Origin: a virus | IMG/VR virus record: IMGVR_UViG_3300021363_000003 | Location: 1-36,071 of that record | Length of the DNA stretch: 36,071 nucleotides | Direction: 5' to 3' (one strand) | Translations under genes and position numbers: made by a program | Part shown: positions 21,280 to 28,957 of the stretch, piece by piece | Layout: every line of letters starts with the position of its first letter | Position numbering within the stretch: position 1 is the first letter of the stretch | The notes under the pieces: generated by a model | The model's database searches: none | What the model was told of the DNA's origin: nothing | Seen by the model: only the letters and a program-made list of their open reading frames with translations

Positions 21280-21474
21280 ATGCTATGCAAATCATGCAAC
21301 TATCCTGAGAGTCGTGTGGTTGAGACGCGACAGGATGAAAATCATAATCAGATATACAGACGCCGTGAGTGTATCAAATGCGGCGTCCGCTACACTACGC
21401 AGGAACATTTGCGGGATAACCCCAAGAAGACAGAGTACAAGACGGCACCACCAAAGAGGGTGCTTGAAAAATGA
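21280..21474 (+). CDS. NrdR-type zinc-ribbon protein (domain only)
   Basis: A 64-residue protein. Residues 1-42 (MLCKSCNYPESRVVETRQDE ... RRRECIKCGVRYTTQE) reproduce the NrdR zinc ribbon, with cysteines at 3, 6, 31 and 34 and the RRRREC..C..R.TT core. NrdR proper continues into an ATP-cone; here a short basic tail replaces it. NrdR ribbons bind NrdR boxes before ribonucleotide reductase genes; a stand-alone ribbon could be a phage DNA-binding regulator. The stop overlaps the TerL ATG (ATGA). Confidence 0.8.
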   Translation: MLCKSCNYPESRVVETRQDENHNQIYRRRECIKCGVRYTTQEHLRDNPKKTEYKTAPPKRVLEK

Positions 21475-23033
21475 CGCTGAGCGCATCAGGGATTGCCAAA
21501 CGAATATCAATGATGGAAGCCTCTCGTCACAAGGGAACGGTTAAACATATTACACTGGAAGATGAACGGACAATTATCCATGCGACAGACGAAGACAAGA
21601 TTTATGTTCCTACGGGGACTGGTCAAATTTTTCATGATAACGATTCCTTTGTGCGTGTCATTATGGGCCCTTATGGGAGTGGAAAATCTACACTCTCAAT
21701 ATGTGAAATTGTTAGACGCGCTTGCGCAATGCCAGTTTGGCACTCTGGTAGACGAAGAAGCCGATGGGGAATCGTTAGAAATACGTCAGGAGAGTTACAA
21801 TCCACAACTCTCGCAACGTGGCTCGCCTGGTTCGGTGAGCTTGGCGATATACACAAGCGACAAAAACCCATCCTCACCTATGAACATACCTTCAATGACG
21901 GCGATGGTGTAGTCGAATTGGAACTCTTATTTATAGCCCTTGATAGACCGGAAGATGTGCGAAAGATTAAATCTCTCGAACTCACCGGCTGCTATATCAA
22001 TGAATTGTCTGAAGTGCCTAAAGCGGCAATCGCTCACATGAAAGGTCGTGTAAATCGCTATCCATCCAAGGCATTTTGCCATGAGCCTTACTGGTCCGGT
22101 ATTATCGCAGATACCAACCCACCTGAAGATGACCACTGGATATTCAAGGACTTTGAAGAGCAATCCTTCCCCAATCACAAACTATTCAAGCAACCTCCAG
22201 GACTTATAAAGAATGAAGACGATAAGTGGGTACGCAATCCTAGTGCTGATAACGCTGATCACCTGCCCGATAATTACTATGAAATGCTGGCAGAAGGACA
22301 GTCTCAGGAATTTGTTAAGGTCTTTTGCCTGGGTGAATATGGTGCTGTTGGATTTGGTAAACGGGTTTTTCCTGAGTTTAATCCTGATCTACATGCTGTC
22401 GATAGCCTTACTGCAATACAGGGTGATTCGTTACTCATTGGTTGGGACTTTGGTCTTACTCCTGCTTGTGTGGTCATGCAGCTCACCGCTCGCGGTCAAC
22501 TCATGGTCCTGAAGGAATATGTTGGCGATGGGATGGGTATCAGGAGCTTTGCTGAATCAGTGGTAATACCAGCACTCGGCAGGGATTTCCCTTACTGTAA
22601 GGTGGGTGTTTCCGTAGCTGACCCTGCCGGTAACACACGCTCTGAAGTCATGGAGGAGATGTCCTGTATTGGTGAACTTGGCTCACTCAACATCCCAACG
22701 ATCGCAGCTCGCACCAATGATATTGACCCACGACTCGGCTCAATTCGTTACTTCCTGAACAAGATGGTGGATGGAAAACCTGGCTTCGTTTTGGATAAAA
22801 AGCTCTGTCCCACCCTGTTTAAAGGCTTTGTGAAGAACTACATCTTTGCTCGTGTCGCAGTTGCTGGTGAAGAGCGATACAAGGACAAGCCTCATAAGAA
22901 CATGGCATCTCATCCAATGGATGCTTTGGGCTATGGGTGTTTGGAGATCGCCTCTGACCGTATTGCCAAAGACAAGACCGCTGAGAAACCACCCGAGAAT
23001 ATGTTTAACCCTGTAATGAGGATATTTAATTGA
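21471..23033 (+). CDS. Terminase large subunit
   Basis: A 520-residue packaging motor. The ATPase domain has Walker A GPYGSGKST (66-74) and Walker B with catalytic acid in TGCYINELSE (171-180). The nuclease domain shows LLIGWDFGLTPA (320-331) and VADPAGN (381-387), and a late acidic/His segment HPMDALGYG. The length is normal. It pumps DNA into the procapsid through the portal and cuts the concatemer; P22-type relatives package by headful, which would fit the circularly permuted assembly. Confidence 0.93.
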   Translation: MTLSASGIAKRISMMEASRHKGTVKHITLEDERTIIHATDEDKIYVPTGTGQIFHDNDSFVRVIMGPYGSGKSTLSICEIVRRACAMPVWHSGRRRSRWGIVRNTSGELQSTTLATWLAWFGELGDIHKRQKPILTYEHTFNDGDGVVELELLFIALDRPEDVRKIKSLELTGCYINELSEVPKAAIAHMKGRVNRYPSKAFCHEPYWSGIIADTNPPEDDHWIFKDFEEQSFPNHKLFKQPPGLIKNEDDKWVRNPSADNADHLPDNYYEMLAEGQSQEFVKVFCLGEYGAVGFGKRVFPEFNPDLHAVDSLTAIQGDSLLIGWDFGLTPACVVMQLTARGQLMVLKEYVGDGMGIRSFAESVVIPALGRDFPYCKVGVSVADPAGNTRSEVMEEMSCIGELGSLNIPTIAARTNDIDPRLGSIRYFLNKMVDGKPGFVLDKKLCPTLFKGFVKNYIFARVAVAGEERYKDKPHKNMASHPMDALGYGCLEIASDRIAKDKTAEKPPENMFNPVMRIFN

Positions 23034-23305
23034 TTAAATTATTATGGGAAGAGATTTACAACAATTCAGAAATTAAAAGTTGTTCTTACTTTGAAGCAAC
23101 TTATAGAGCACAAGTTAACGGTGGATGGTTAATTAGGCACGAGACTTGTTGTGATTACCAATATGCGTGTGTTGATGATTGCGAGGATAATCCAACGCAT
23201 AGACATATTGATGAGGAAGGTTGGCAAAATATCAGGAATGTCATTACTTTTATTCCTGACCCTGGTTATTTATGGGATAAAAATATTATGGATGGAGTTA
23301 TTTAA
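23030..23305 (+). CDS. Hypothetical protein, 91 residues
   Basis: Likely TTG start at 23030 with GAGGATATTTAA in front, overlapping the TerL stop; no suitable ATG exists inside. An acidic, Trp/Cys/His-rich protein (CCDYQYACVDDCEDNPTHRH) that may bind metal. Function unknown. Confidence 0.55.
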   Translation: MIKLLWEEIYNNSEIKSCSYFEATYRAQVNGGWLIRHETCCDYQYACVDDCEDNPTHRHIDEEGWQNIRNVITFIPDPGYLWDKNIMDGVI

Positions 23306-23308
23306 TTT

Positions 23309-23467
23309 ATGGAATCTAATGTAATTAAAGCTAAGGATAAATTACTCATAAAGCCAAAGCCTTACATCGATCAACTTGAGCACATTGTCCATGCGCTCGA
23401 CAGGATTGCTGAAGAGTTAGCTGCAATCAATGAACGCCACAGAGCGCAAGACGAAGAACCTTATTAA
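23309..23467 (+). CDS. Small helical protein, 52 residues
   Basis: ATG at 23309, TAA at 23465; GGAG lies 12 bases upstream, a long spacing. The protein (KLLIKPKPYIDQLEHIVHAL, then DRIAEELAAINERH) is a probable coiled coil. Placed between two packaging-region genes; function unknown. Confidence 0.55.
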   Translation: MESNVIKAKDKLLIKPKPYIDQLEHIVHALDRIAEELAAINERHRAQDEEPY

Positions 23468-23476
23468 GGCTGGCGC

Positions 23477-24121
23477 ATGTGGCTTAAATCGCATCATTGG
23501 GTGGATGTTCCCCATACGGTTTATGAAAGGCGTAGAGAGATGCGCGTCCGTGAATCAAGGCATACGGTCATGTTATTTGATCGGCGCTATTACGATATTG
23601 ATACAGGCAAGTTTAAGACTGACAAGCTGCCGACATTGTATAGCGAGAGTTGGGCTGATTTGATGGAATCAGGTGATTCGTCTCAAGACCATACGGATTA
23701 TCTTTATAGGAAGAAGGGCTATTGCGATACTTGGTTCACACCAAAGGATAATGACTTTGAGGAAGAGTGTCGAAAAGAGGATGAGGCAAAGCGAGAGCGG
23801 GAACAGCGAGAACAACGGGAACAGCAAGCGCTTAAAGCTAGAAAGTATATTGAAGACCTTGAAGAGCGTAATAGAAAGCTTGCTGAAAAGCGTGAATTTG
23901 ATGCAGAAGTTCAACGTAGAGTAGCCATAGCCAAGGAAAGAGAACGATTAGATCGAGAACTGGAAGAGTCGAAAGAAAGGCGTTTAGCTTATGACAGACA
24001 GCTTGCCGAAGTAGAGGCGCGAATTAAAGCTCAGCAACAGGTGAGAGCGCGAATCGCTCATGAGCAGCAACATGGAACAAGTTTTTGTAATGTAAGGCCG
24101 AATAAGTGGTTTCCGAAATGA
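23477..24121 (+). CDS. Coiled-coil hypothetical protein, 214 residues
   Basis: ATG after TTAAGGCTGGCGC. The N-terminal ~90 residues form a mixed domain (HTVMLFDRRYYDIDTGKF). From ~95 on the protein is a long charged coiled coil rich in Glu, Arg and Gln (REREQREQREQQALKARKYI). No family recognised. It precedes a CHC2-like zinc finger with an ATGA overlap, and lies between terminase and portal genes. Confidence 0.65.
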   Translation: MWLKSHHWVDVPHTVYERRREMRVRESRHTVMLFDRRYYDIDTGKFKTDKLPTLYSESWADLMESGDSSQDHTDYLYRKKGYCDTWFTPKDNDFEEECRKEDEAKREREQREQREQQALKARKYIEDLEERNRKLAEKREFDAEVQRRVAIAKERERLDRELEESKERRLAYDRQLAEVEARIKAQQQVRARIAHEQQHGTSFCNVRPNKWFPK

Positions 24122-24309
24122 TCTTTCGTATTGTGCGTATGAATACGCGAGTGAATATAGGCGGTAAGAAATACTTGATTGTGTGCCCGTTCCATTTGGA
24201 GCGCACGCGGTCTTGTGAGGTGGATGAGGAAACAATGACCTATTATTGTTACTCATGCGGTAAAAAAGGGGATGTTGAATGGAAGGTGAGGAGACAAGTG
24301 TATGAGTAA
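24118..24309 (+). CDS. Minimal CHC2-type zinc-finger protein (primase-like)
   Basis: A 63-residue protein from the ATG overlapping the upstream stop (ATGA). CPFHLERTRSCEVDEE (from Cys23) and YYCYSCGKKGDVE (Cys44, Cys47) reproduce the CHC2 zinc finger of DnaG primases: C-P-F-H-x-E-x-T-x-S ... C-x-x-C-G-x-x-G-D. No catalytic TOPRIM domain follows, so it cannot prime alone. It might help a host primase or bind ssDNA. Its place in the packaging region is unusual. Confidence 0.8.
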   Translation: MIFRIVRMNTRVNIGGKKYLIVCPFHLERTRSCEVDEETMTYYCYSCGKKGDVEWKVRRQVYE

Positions 24310-24505
24310 GATTGAGATTAAATCATTAAAAGAGATTTTACTGGACTCGGTTAATGAGCTGCAAACGGAAGAGGAAAGATTAAAAAAGGTAATTGATCTT
24401 TATTGTCATCAAACTAAATTGATTGACCTTATAGTCAATAATCTTCCAGCGGAAATACAAGAGAAAATTTATAAGGCAGCAGGATTTAAGGAAATGACAT
24501 TCTAA
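24302..24505 (+). CDS. Small helical protein, 67 residues
   Basis: ATG overlaps the CHC2 gene end by 8 bp; GAGGAGACAAGTGT in front. All helical (IEIKSLKEILLDSVNELQTE), probable coiled coil. No function assigned. Confidence 0.6.
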   Translation: MSKIEIKSLKEILLDSVNELQTEEERLKKVIDLYCHQTKLIDLIVNNLPAEIQEKIYKAAGFKEMTF

Positions 24506-24518
24506 AAGGAGATATGTA

Positions 24519-24773
24519 ATGGAGTACGATTTCAGTGGTTTATGTGCAGACCAGATTGAGAAGCTCAGGAAGCGTCTTGAAGGTCTGAACAAGGCGTGCG
24601 TCAAAGAGTACAAGATTGCTCTAAATGTGATCAATAATCCCTCGCAAATGGAACATAGAGGTGAGATCATGGTTGGAGTTGAAGATGCGCTTCGTGATGT
24701 GGTGGGAAAGTGTGAAATATTCTACACTGAAGCCATGAACAACGTACAGCGCGAGCTGGTCAAGTTTCTCTAA
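24519..24773 (+). CDS. Hypothetical protein, 84 residues
   Basis: ATG after a strong AAAAGGAGATATGTA site. Helical, with GLCADQIEKLRKRLEGLNKA then EDALRDVVGKCEIFYTEAM. No family recognised; lies in the genes leading to the portal. Confidence 0.65.
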   Translation: MEYDFSGLCADQIEKLRKRLEGLNKACVKEYKIALNVINNPSQMEHRGEIMVGVEDALRDVVGKCEIFYTEAMNNVQRELVKFL

Positions 24774-24800
24774 CGGAAGTTAATTTACAGGAGTTCCACC

Positions 24801-25061
24801 ATGTCAGGACAAGCAGCAGTTACCCTCAAGCTACATTTTGCAAGCGATAATAACAACGTCATCCCAAGAATCGGCAGACTCTACGCGCCTAATAACACTC
24901 TGGCTCAAGTCGCTGCGGCTGGTTTCCTCGATGGTTATTTATCCGCTAACGGTAATGATTTGTTAGCGACCGATTTTATTGCCGCAGTCGCTTCCGATGG
25001 ACATCAATGGTACAAGCCCGTTTTCACAGCAGGCTCATGCCAATTGACTGTAAACCCGTAA
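24801..25061 (+). CDS. Small virion-type protein, 86 residues
   Basis: ATG after ACAGGAGTTCCACC. A beta-type composition (QAAVTLKLHFASDNNNVIPR, NTLAQVAAAGFLDGYL, then DGHQWYKPVF) with few charges, like small structural phage proteins. Function unknown. Confidence 0.65.
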   Translation: MSGQAAVTLKLHFASDNNNVIPRIGRLYAPNNTLAQVAAAGFLDGYLSANGNDLLATDFIAAVASDGHQWYKPVFTAGSCQLTVNP

Positions 25062-25090
25062 ACTTAATTTAATTTAAAGGAGATGTGTAA

Positions 25091-25345
25091 ATGTTATTAA
25101 AAGAAGCTTTAGACGCATTACAAGCTGGAGCCCGTTTGTTCCGTGAGGGTTGGGATATTAAAGATGGCTATCTTGCCATGATGCCAGGCATGAAGCATGT
25201 GTGGAAAATCGTCCTCCAACCTCAGCCAAATGCCGGAAACTATATCTTCTCATTGGAAGATTTACTGGCTAGTGATTGGGCTCATTTTGTATCTGAAGCA
25301 GAGGCAGACGAGTCTTCTGACTCGGAAGCTGATGTAGAGCTTTAA
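25091..25345 (+). CDS. Second Tad2-like (DUF2829) protein
   Basis: An 84-residue protein, ATG after AAAGGAGATGTGTA. The opening LLKEALDALQAGARLFREGW and the end of the domain SLEDLLASDWAHF match the DUF2829/Tad2 frame at normal family length. An acidic Ser/Asp/Glu tail (ESSDSEADVEL) is added. It differs strongly from the early copy at 10902, so the two are not a recent duplication. Tad2 proteins sequester cyclic ADP-ribose signals; this copy lies beside the portal gene and could instead have a virion or late role. Confidence 0.6.
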   Translation: MLLKEALDALQAGARLFREGWDIKDGYLAMMPGMKHVWKIVLQPQPNAGNYIFSLEDLLASDWAHFVSEAEADESSDSEADVEL

Positions 25346-25352
25346 GATTGAA

Positions 25353-25392
25353 AAAGGGCTGCTTTGACATAGGAATGTTGAACTAGCCCTTT
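25353..25392 (+). ncRNA. Long hairpin in the portal gene leader
   Basis: AAAGGGCT (25353-25360) pairs with AGCCCTTT (25385-25392). After a 2x2 internal loop, TTTGACAT (25363-25370) pairs with ATGTTGAA (25375-25382, with G-U pairs) around an AGGA tetraloop. Only TTT follows, so termination is doubtful. It stands 150 bases before the portal ATG, in a 200-bp gene-free stretch (25346-25545) with further short inverted repeats. Confidence 0.6.
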
Positions 25393-25545
25393 AGAAGAGT
25401 TTGCAGAGCTGGCGAAGGTTCAGAGGGTGGCCTTAAATATCCTCGTTAATGTAGGTTGCGTTACTGCCTAGGAAAGGGACGCAGATGCCTTAACAAAAAT
25501 CCCGTCAGCGATGCAACATATTTAACCCAAGGAAGGGGAACAGGC

Positions 25546-27738
25546 ATGGAAACAATCGCCGATCAAATGTCTATGGAAGACATAGATGAACAGAATGACA
25601 AACTCCAAGCCGAACTCTTGGAAGCTGGCATTGATGAGTCTGAAGTTCTGCAAAAAGCCCGCGAAGACCTCGTCCTTTGGGATGGCTACTTCAACGAAAA
25701 TATAGTGCGCGGCAAAGACGATATGAACTTTGTCTTGCGTGACCAATGGTCTGCTGTCGAGCGCTCTGAGTTTAATCGCTTATTTAAGCCCGCAATGCAG
25801 TTCAACAAGCTATATGATGTAACGAAAAAAGTAGTTGGTGAGCAACGGAAGAACAAGCCAGACTTAATAGTAAGATCACTAACAGGCAAGTCAACGCAAG
25901 AGCAAATAAACCTCCGAGCCGACTTAGTCCGAACAATATCTTACCAATCTCAAAACGACCTAGTTTACCAAACGGCATTTAAACAAGCCCTCATGATGGG
26001 TTTCGGGGCTTTCGAGATTACACTGGATTATGAAAATCCGCGATCTTTTAATCAGGTCGTGCGCTATGAGCTCATCCCTGATGTGACCCGTACCTCCTTT
26101 GACCCGACCGCCATGAAGCCACACAAGGGCGATGGTAATTTCTGCTCAAGGCAGTACGTCTACACCAAGGAAGAGTTTTATGCGACCTATCCTTGGGTCA
26201 TGAACCCTGTTAGCTATTCCGACCCACGCTCTTTGTTAGACTTCCAGTGGGAGACTAGAGATACCATTGTTGTGTGTAAATACACCCGTAAAGAGTGGTT
26301 CCCTGTCAAAATAGTCATGCTGAGTGACGGTCAGGTCATGACTGAGGCTGAGTGGGATGATTACCAGGAAAACTTTGAGATGCACAAATCTCTAGCAAGA
26401 GATGCTCAGATTGTAAATAAAATGATCTTAAATCAGATTCCAACCATCAAAGCTGAGCGAATGACGAAGGATTATTTCATCCGTCAGTACATGATGACGC
26501 AGAACCAGATTATTAAGTACACCGATTGGCCCTCCAAATATTTACCGCTCATCTTTGTAGACGGTGACTCGAACTTTATCCAAGGTCAGCAATACACCCG
26601 TTCATTCATCCATGAAGCCAAAGACGCGCAGAAGTTTGTGAACTATGTGGGCTCAGAAGTTGCCGCTGAAATCAAGAACCGCCGCCGAGAGCAATGGATT
26701 GGAACACCCGATAACATCATCGGAAATGAGCAGATGTGGCGTAACCCTGAGCTTCAGAACGGTATTTTGATTGCCAAACCTGACCCAAAAACAGGTCAAA
26801 TGCCCACGAAAATGCCACCTTGGGAGCTTTCACAGTCCTTGCTTTTACAGTATCAACGTGGTTGTCAAGACATGCGTGAAATCCTTGGGTTCAGTGAGAC
26901 TGAAGCTCTTCAGGGTCGCGATATGTCAGGCAAGGCACGCCGTGAACGCAAGATGGAAGGCTCGATGTCAGCTTTTGTGTTCTTCGATAATCTCAATCAG
27001 GCCATCGAACAAGGTGGTAGAGTGGTATTAGACCTTCTGCCTGTTATTGCGGGTGAAGATGAGCGACACATGGTTATTTCGAAGGCAGACGGTCGAACCG
27101 ATTCAGTTGTGCTGAACAAGCAGACTGAAGATGGAAAGATTAATACTTTAGAAGGTGGAGACTATGACGTTGAAATCGACACAGGGCCGAGCTTCGCAGT
27201 CCAAAAAGACATCGCGCTTGAGTTCTTCCAGCAAACCATCCAAGCCAATCCCCAAACCTTCCCCCTCATTGCCGACCTCTGGGCTAAGAACTTGGATGTC
27301 CAGTTCATGCCGCAAATTGCTGAACGCTTTAAGAGCCTTGTGCCACCTGCCATCCTGGCTAAAGAAGAAGGTAAGCAATTACCTCCTCAACCGCCGTCTC
27401 CGCAAGAAATGATGATGAAGCAGGAGATGATGGCGAAACAGCAAGAGATGCAGATGAATCAGCAAAAGATGCAGCTTGAAGAGGCCCAATTGGCTGAACG
27501 TGCTGAAGAACTTCGCATCAGGAAAGAAAAGCACATGCTTGATCAAGCTGAGATGATCTTGAAAGCTCAAGAAATGAAGGAAAAAGGCAATCTTGAGAAA
27601 CAAAAGATCAGGATAGAACATGGTAAACTAGGACTTCAACTTGATAAGGCTGACAAGGATTTTTCTAGCAAGCTGACTCAAGTGTTAGCCGACATTCATA
27701 AGCACGGTTTAGATCGAGAGGATAAACCTAGGGAATAA
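25546..27738 (+). CDS. Portal protein, P22 gp1-like
   Basis: A 730-residue protein from ATG 25546 (AAGGAAGGGGAACAGGC in front), close to the length of P22 portal. A long mixed core (WDGYFNENIVRGKDDMNFVL, FKPAMQFNKLYDVTKKVVGE) leads to a helical barrel-type end, very rich in Gln, Met, Lys and Glu (QEMMMKQEMMAKQQEMQMNQ). Large portals with a C-terminal helical barrel are the P22 class. The dodecamer forms the DNA channel, docks the terminase and senses headful packaging. Another in-frame TTG upstream has no ribosome site. Confidence 0.9.
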   Translation: METIADQMSMEDIDEQNDKLQAELLEAGIDESEVLQKAREDLVLWDGYFNENIVRGKDDMNFVLRDQWSAVERSEFNRLFKPAMQFNKLYDVTKKVVGEQRKNKPDLIVRSLTGKSTQEQINLRADLVRTISYQSQNDLVYQTAFKQALMMGFGAFEITLDYENPRSFNQVVRYELIPDVTRTSFDPTAMKPHKGDGNFCSRQYVYTKEEFYATYPWVMNPVSYSDPRSLLDFQWETRDTIVVCKYTRKEWFPVKIVMLSDGQVMTEAEWDDYQENFEMHKSLARDAQIVNKMILNQIPTIKAERMTKDYFIRQYMMTQNQIIKYTDWPSKYLPLIFVDGDSNFIQGQQYTRSFIHEAKDAQKFVNYVGSEVAAEIKNRRREQWIGTPDNIIGNEQMWRNPELQNGILIAKPDPKTGQMPTKMPPWELSQSLLLQYQRGCQDMREILGFSETEALQGRDMSGKARRERKMEGSMSAFVFFDNLNQAIEQGGRVVLDLLPVIAGEDERHMVISKADGRTDSVVLNKQTEDGKINTLEGGDYDVEIDTGPSFAVQKDIALEFFQQTIQANPQTFPLIADLWAKNLDVQFMPQIAERFKSLVPPAILAKEEGKQLPPQPPSPQEMMMKQEMMAKQQEMQMNQQKMQLEEAQLAERAEELRIRKEKHMLDQAEMILKAQEMKEKGNLEKQKIRIEHGKLGLQLDKADKDFSSKLTQVLADIHKHGLDREDKPRE

Positions 27739-27812
27739 AAGATTTAAGATAGGCAATGACAAGCATCAAAACCCGCAACCATCCGATAAAGAGTAGTTTC
27801 CCTCCCGCCATG

Positions 27813-27855
27813 ACCAGACCCTAAGTGCCCAGCTTGGGTAATCTGGTTTTGTGTT
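27813..27855 (+). terminator. Hairpin terminator after the portal gene (twin A)
   Basis: ACCAGA (27813-27818) pairs with TCTGGT (27842-27847), CCC with GGG, and an inner AAG/CTT; the T-rich tract GGTTTTGTGTT follows. The outer CCAGACCC...GGGTnnTCTGG frame is repeated at 28590-28622 on the far side of the next gene. Confidence 0.65.
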
Positions 27856-27859
27856 ATTA

Positions 27860-27877
27860 GTTAGGGTTTACCCTAAC
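27860..27877. repeat. Perfect inverted repeat GTTAGGG-TTTA-CCCTAAC
   Basis: A 7-bp inverted repeat with a 4-base centre just downstream of the terminator, followed by GTTA-GTAT-TAAC (27881-27892). It lies in the ~80 bp before the C1q-like gene, so it is a candidate operator for an independent promoter. Confidence 0.5.
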
Positions 27878-27957
27878 GCGGTTAGTATTAACATAGGTTA
27901 AATCTACTTGATTTTTATTCATACAATAAATCTTCTTTAATTAACGGAGTAATTAAA

Positions 27958-28560
27958 ATGTCTAGTAGTCGCGATGAAGTGGGAAATGAAGATCATCATG
28001 AAGAGCATAAGGATGGTTGTAGTATCAATATTTACTGCGGAAGTGGTAAACATCCTCATCCAAAACCTTGTGAATGTCCTGAGCCAGAATTTGCGGAAGT
28101 TTATTCTATTCTTACGCAAGATCTGTCGGCTTCTCCTGGTCCAAATATGCCTGGACAGGTTGTTGCCTTGGAAAACACGATATATGCGACAGCTAATATT
28201 GATGTGTCCTTAGCAGCTTCAAGCGGTAAGGTTATGGTGAATCGTGCTGGTTGGTATGACGTTTATACCGGTCTTTGCGGTGCCTTAAATCCTATCGCTA
28301 GTCCTCTTCCTGTTTGGACTCTTTCTTTGTTCAGAAATGGCGTCATCGTTCCTGGTTCTACCTTTGCGAACATGACTCTCTCTCCTGAACAGAAGTCCAA
28401 CGAAATCACAGCGGATGTGTTCGTTCATTTAGACAAAGGCGATTACCTTGAATTGGCCAATACCAGCAATGCCGCAATTCAATTAACCGCTCCCTTGCTT
28501 GGCACAAATGCTCAAACAAATAGCGCTTATATGAAATTAATCCTTCTTAAAGCTGACTAA
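27958..28560 (+). CDS. C1q/TNF-like jelly-roll protein, candidate capsid decoration
   Basis: A 200-residue protein, ATG after AACGGAGTAATTAAA. The first ~45 residues are His/Cys-rich (EDHHEEHKDGCSINIYCGSG, KHPHPKPCECPEPE). The rest is a C1q/TNF-type jelly roll: NRAGWYDVYTGLCGAL, WTLSLFRNGVIVPGS, EITADVFVHLDKGDYLEL, then a small-residue end. Such trimers occur in phage fibres, capsid decorations and spore surface proteins. Flanked on both sides by hairpin terminators, so it looks like an independently transcribed moron-type unit between portal and scaffold. Confidence 0.7.
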   Translation: MSSSRDEVGNEDHHEEHKDGCSINIYCGSGKHPHPKPCECPEPEFAEVYSILTQDLSASPGPNMPGQVVALENTIYATANIDVSLAASSGKVMVNRAGWYDVYTGLCGALNPIASPLPVWTLSLFRNGVIVPGSTFANMTLSPEQKSNEITADVFVHLDKGDYLELANTSNAAIQLTAPLLGTNAQTNSAYMKLILLKAD

Positions 28561-28589
28561 CATTGATTTGAGATAGCTCTCCGACCCAC

Positions 28590-28625
28590 CCAGACCCCAG
28601 GCAGCTAGCCTGGGTGTTCTGGTTT
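28590..28625 (+). terminator. Hairpin terminator after the C1q-like gene (twin B)
   Basis: CCCAGGC-AGCTA-GCCTGGG (7-bp stem, 28596-28614) within an outer CCAGA/TCTGG pair (28590-28594 with 28618-28622), followed by TTT. Related in sequence plan to the hairpin at 27813. Confidence 0.65.
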
Positions 28626-28675
28626 CTATATGCAATCTTATATAAAAACCAAGTTTCTATATAAAAACGCATATT

Positions 28676-28704
28676 AACGCAGTCTGCGTCTATCTGCGTT
28701 TTTT
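28676..28704 (+). terminator. Second terminator in the scaffold leader region
   Basis: AACGCAG (28676-28682) pairs with CTGCGTT (28694-28700), 11-base loop, run of Ts (28699-28704). A tandem terminator after the C1q-like gene; the gap 28561-28957 holds no gene. Confidence 0.7.
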
Positions 28705-28741
28705 GCTCTAACCGGCTAAAGCAAATCCCACTATCACAATC

Positions 28742-28782
28742 ATTCACGAATATCTTCACGACATTCACGAGATGATTCACGA
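28742..28782 (+). repeat. Four ATTCACGA-type direct repeats
   Basis: ATTCACGA at 28742, 28763 and 28775 and CTTCACGA at 28754; spacings 12, 9 and 12. They sit between the tandem terminators and the scaffold leader, suggesting a regulator-binding array for late transcription. Confidence 0.6.
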
Positions 28783-28879
28783 GTATAGAGGGCAAACTAC
28801 TCCTATTTATCCCAAATTAGCCCTTAACCACTACCTGTGGGGTACTCTTTATATACAAAAAGCCTAGAATAGTATTTGC

Positions 28880-28940
28880 GAGAGAAGGATTCTCTCAGGG
28901 TTTCAGAGCCGCCGTAGGCTCTTGGGCAAATGACTTTGCC
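28880..28940 (+). other. Three tandem hairpins in the scaffold leader
   Basis: GAGAGA-AGGAT-TCTCTC (28880-28896), AGAGCC-GCCGTA-GGCTCT (28905-28922) and GGCAAA-TGAC-TTTGCC (28925-28940), each with a 6-bp perfect stem and no U-tract, ending 17 bases before the scaffold ATG. The GGAG ribosome site (28946-28949) stays free. A plausible mRNA-protecting or regulatory leader. Confidence 0.65.
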
Positions 28941-28957
28941 GAAATGGAGTAGAGATC

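Noticed and set aside
23430-23663. A 77-codon frame starting MNATERKTKNLIKAG
   Set aside because: It overlaps the better-supported coiled-coil gene at 23477 over most of its length and has irregular composition.
25456-25500. GGGACGC next to GCC, reminiscent of a c-di-GMP-I riboswitch core
   Set aside because: The 5' half (GCACAGGGCAAACC-type strand) and the second stem are absent; a chance short match.
28620-28670. Repeated TTTCTATATAAAAAC-like segments as a CRISPR or att site
   Set aside because: Only two short AT-rich copies, no spacer structure and no integrase gene; no support for either.
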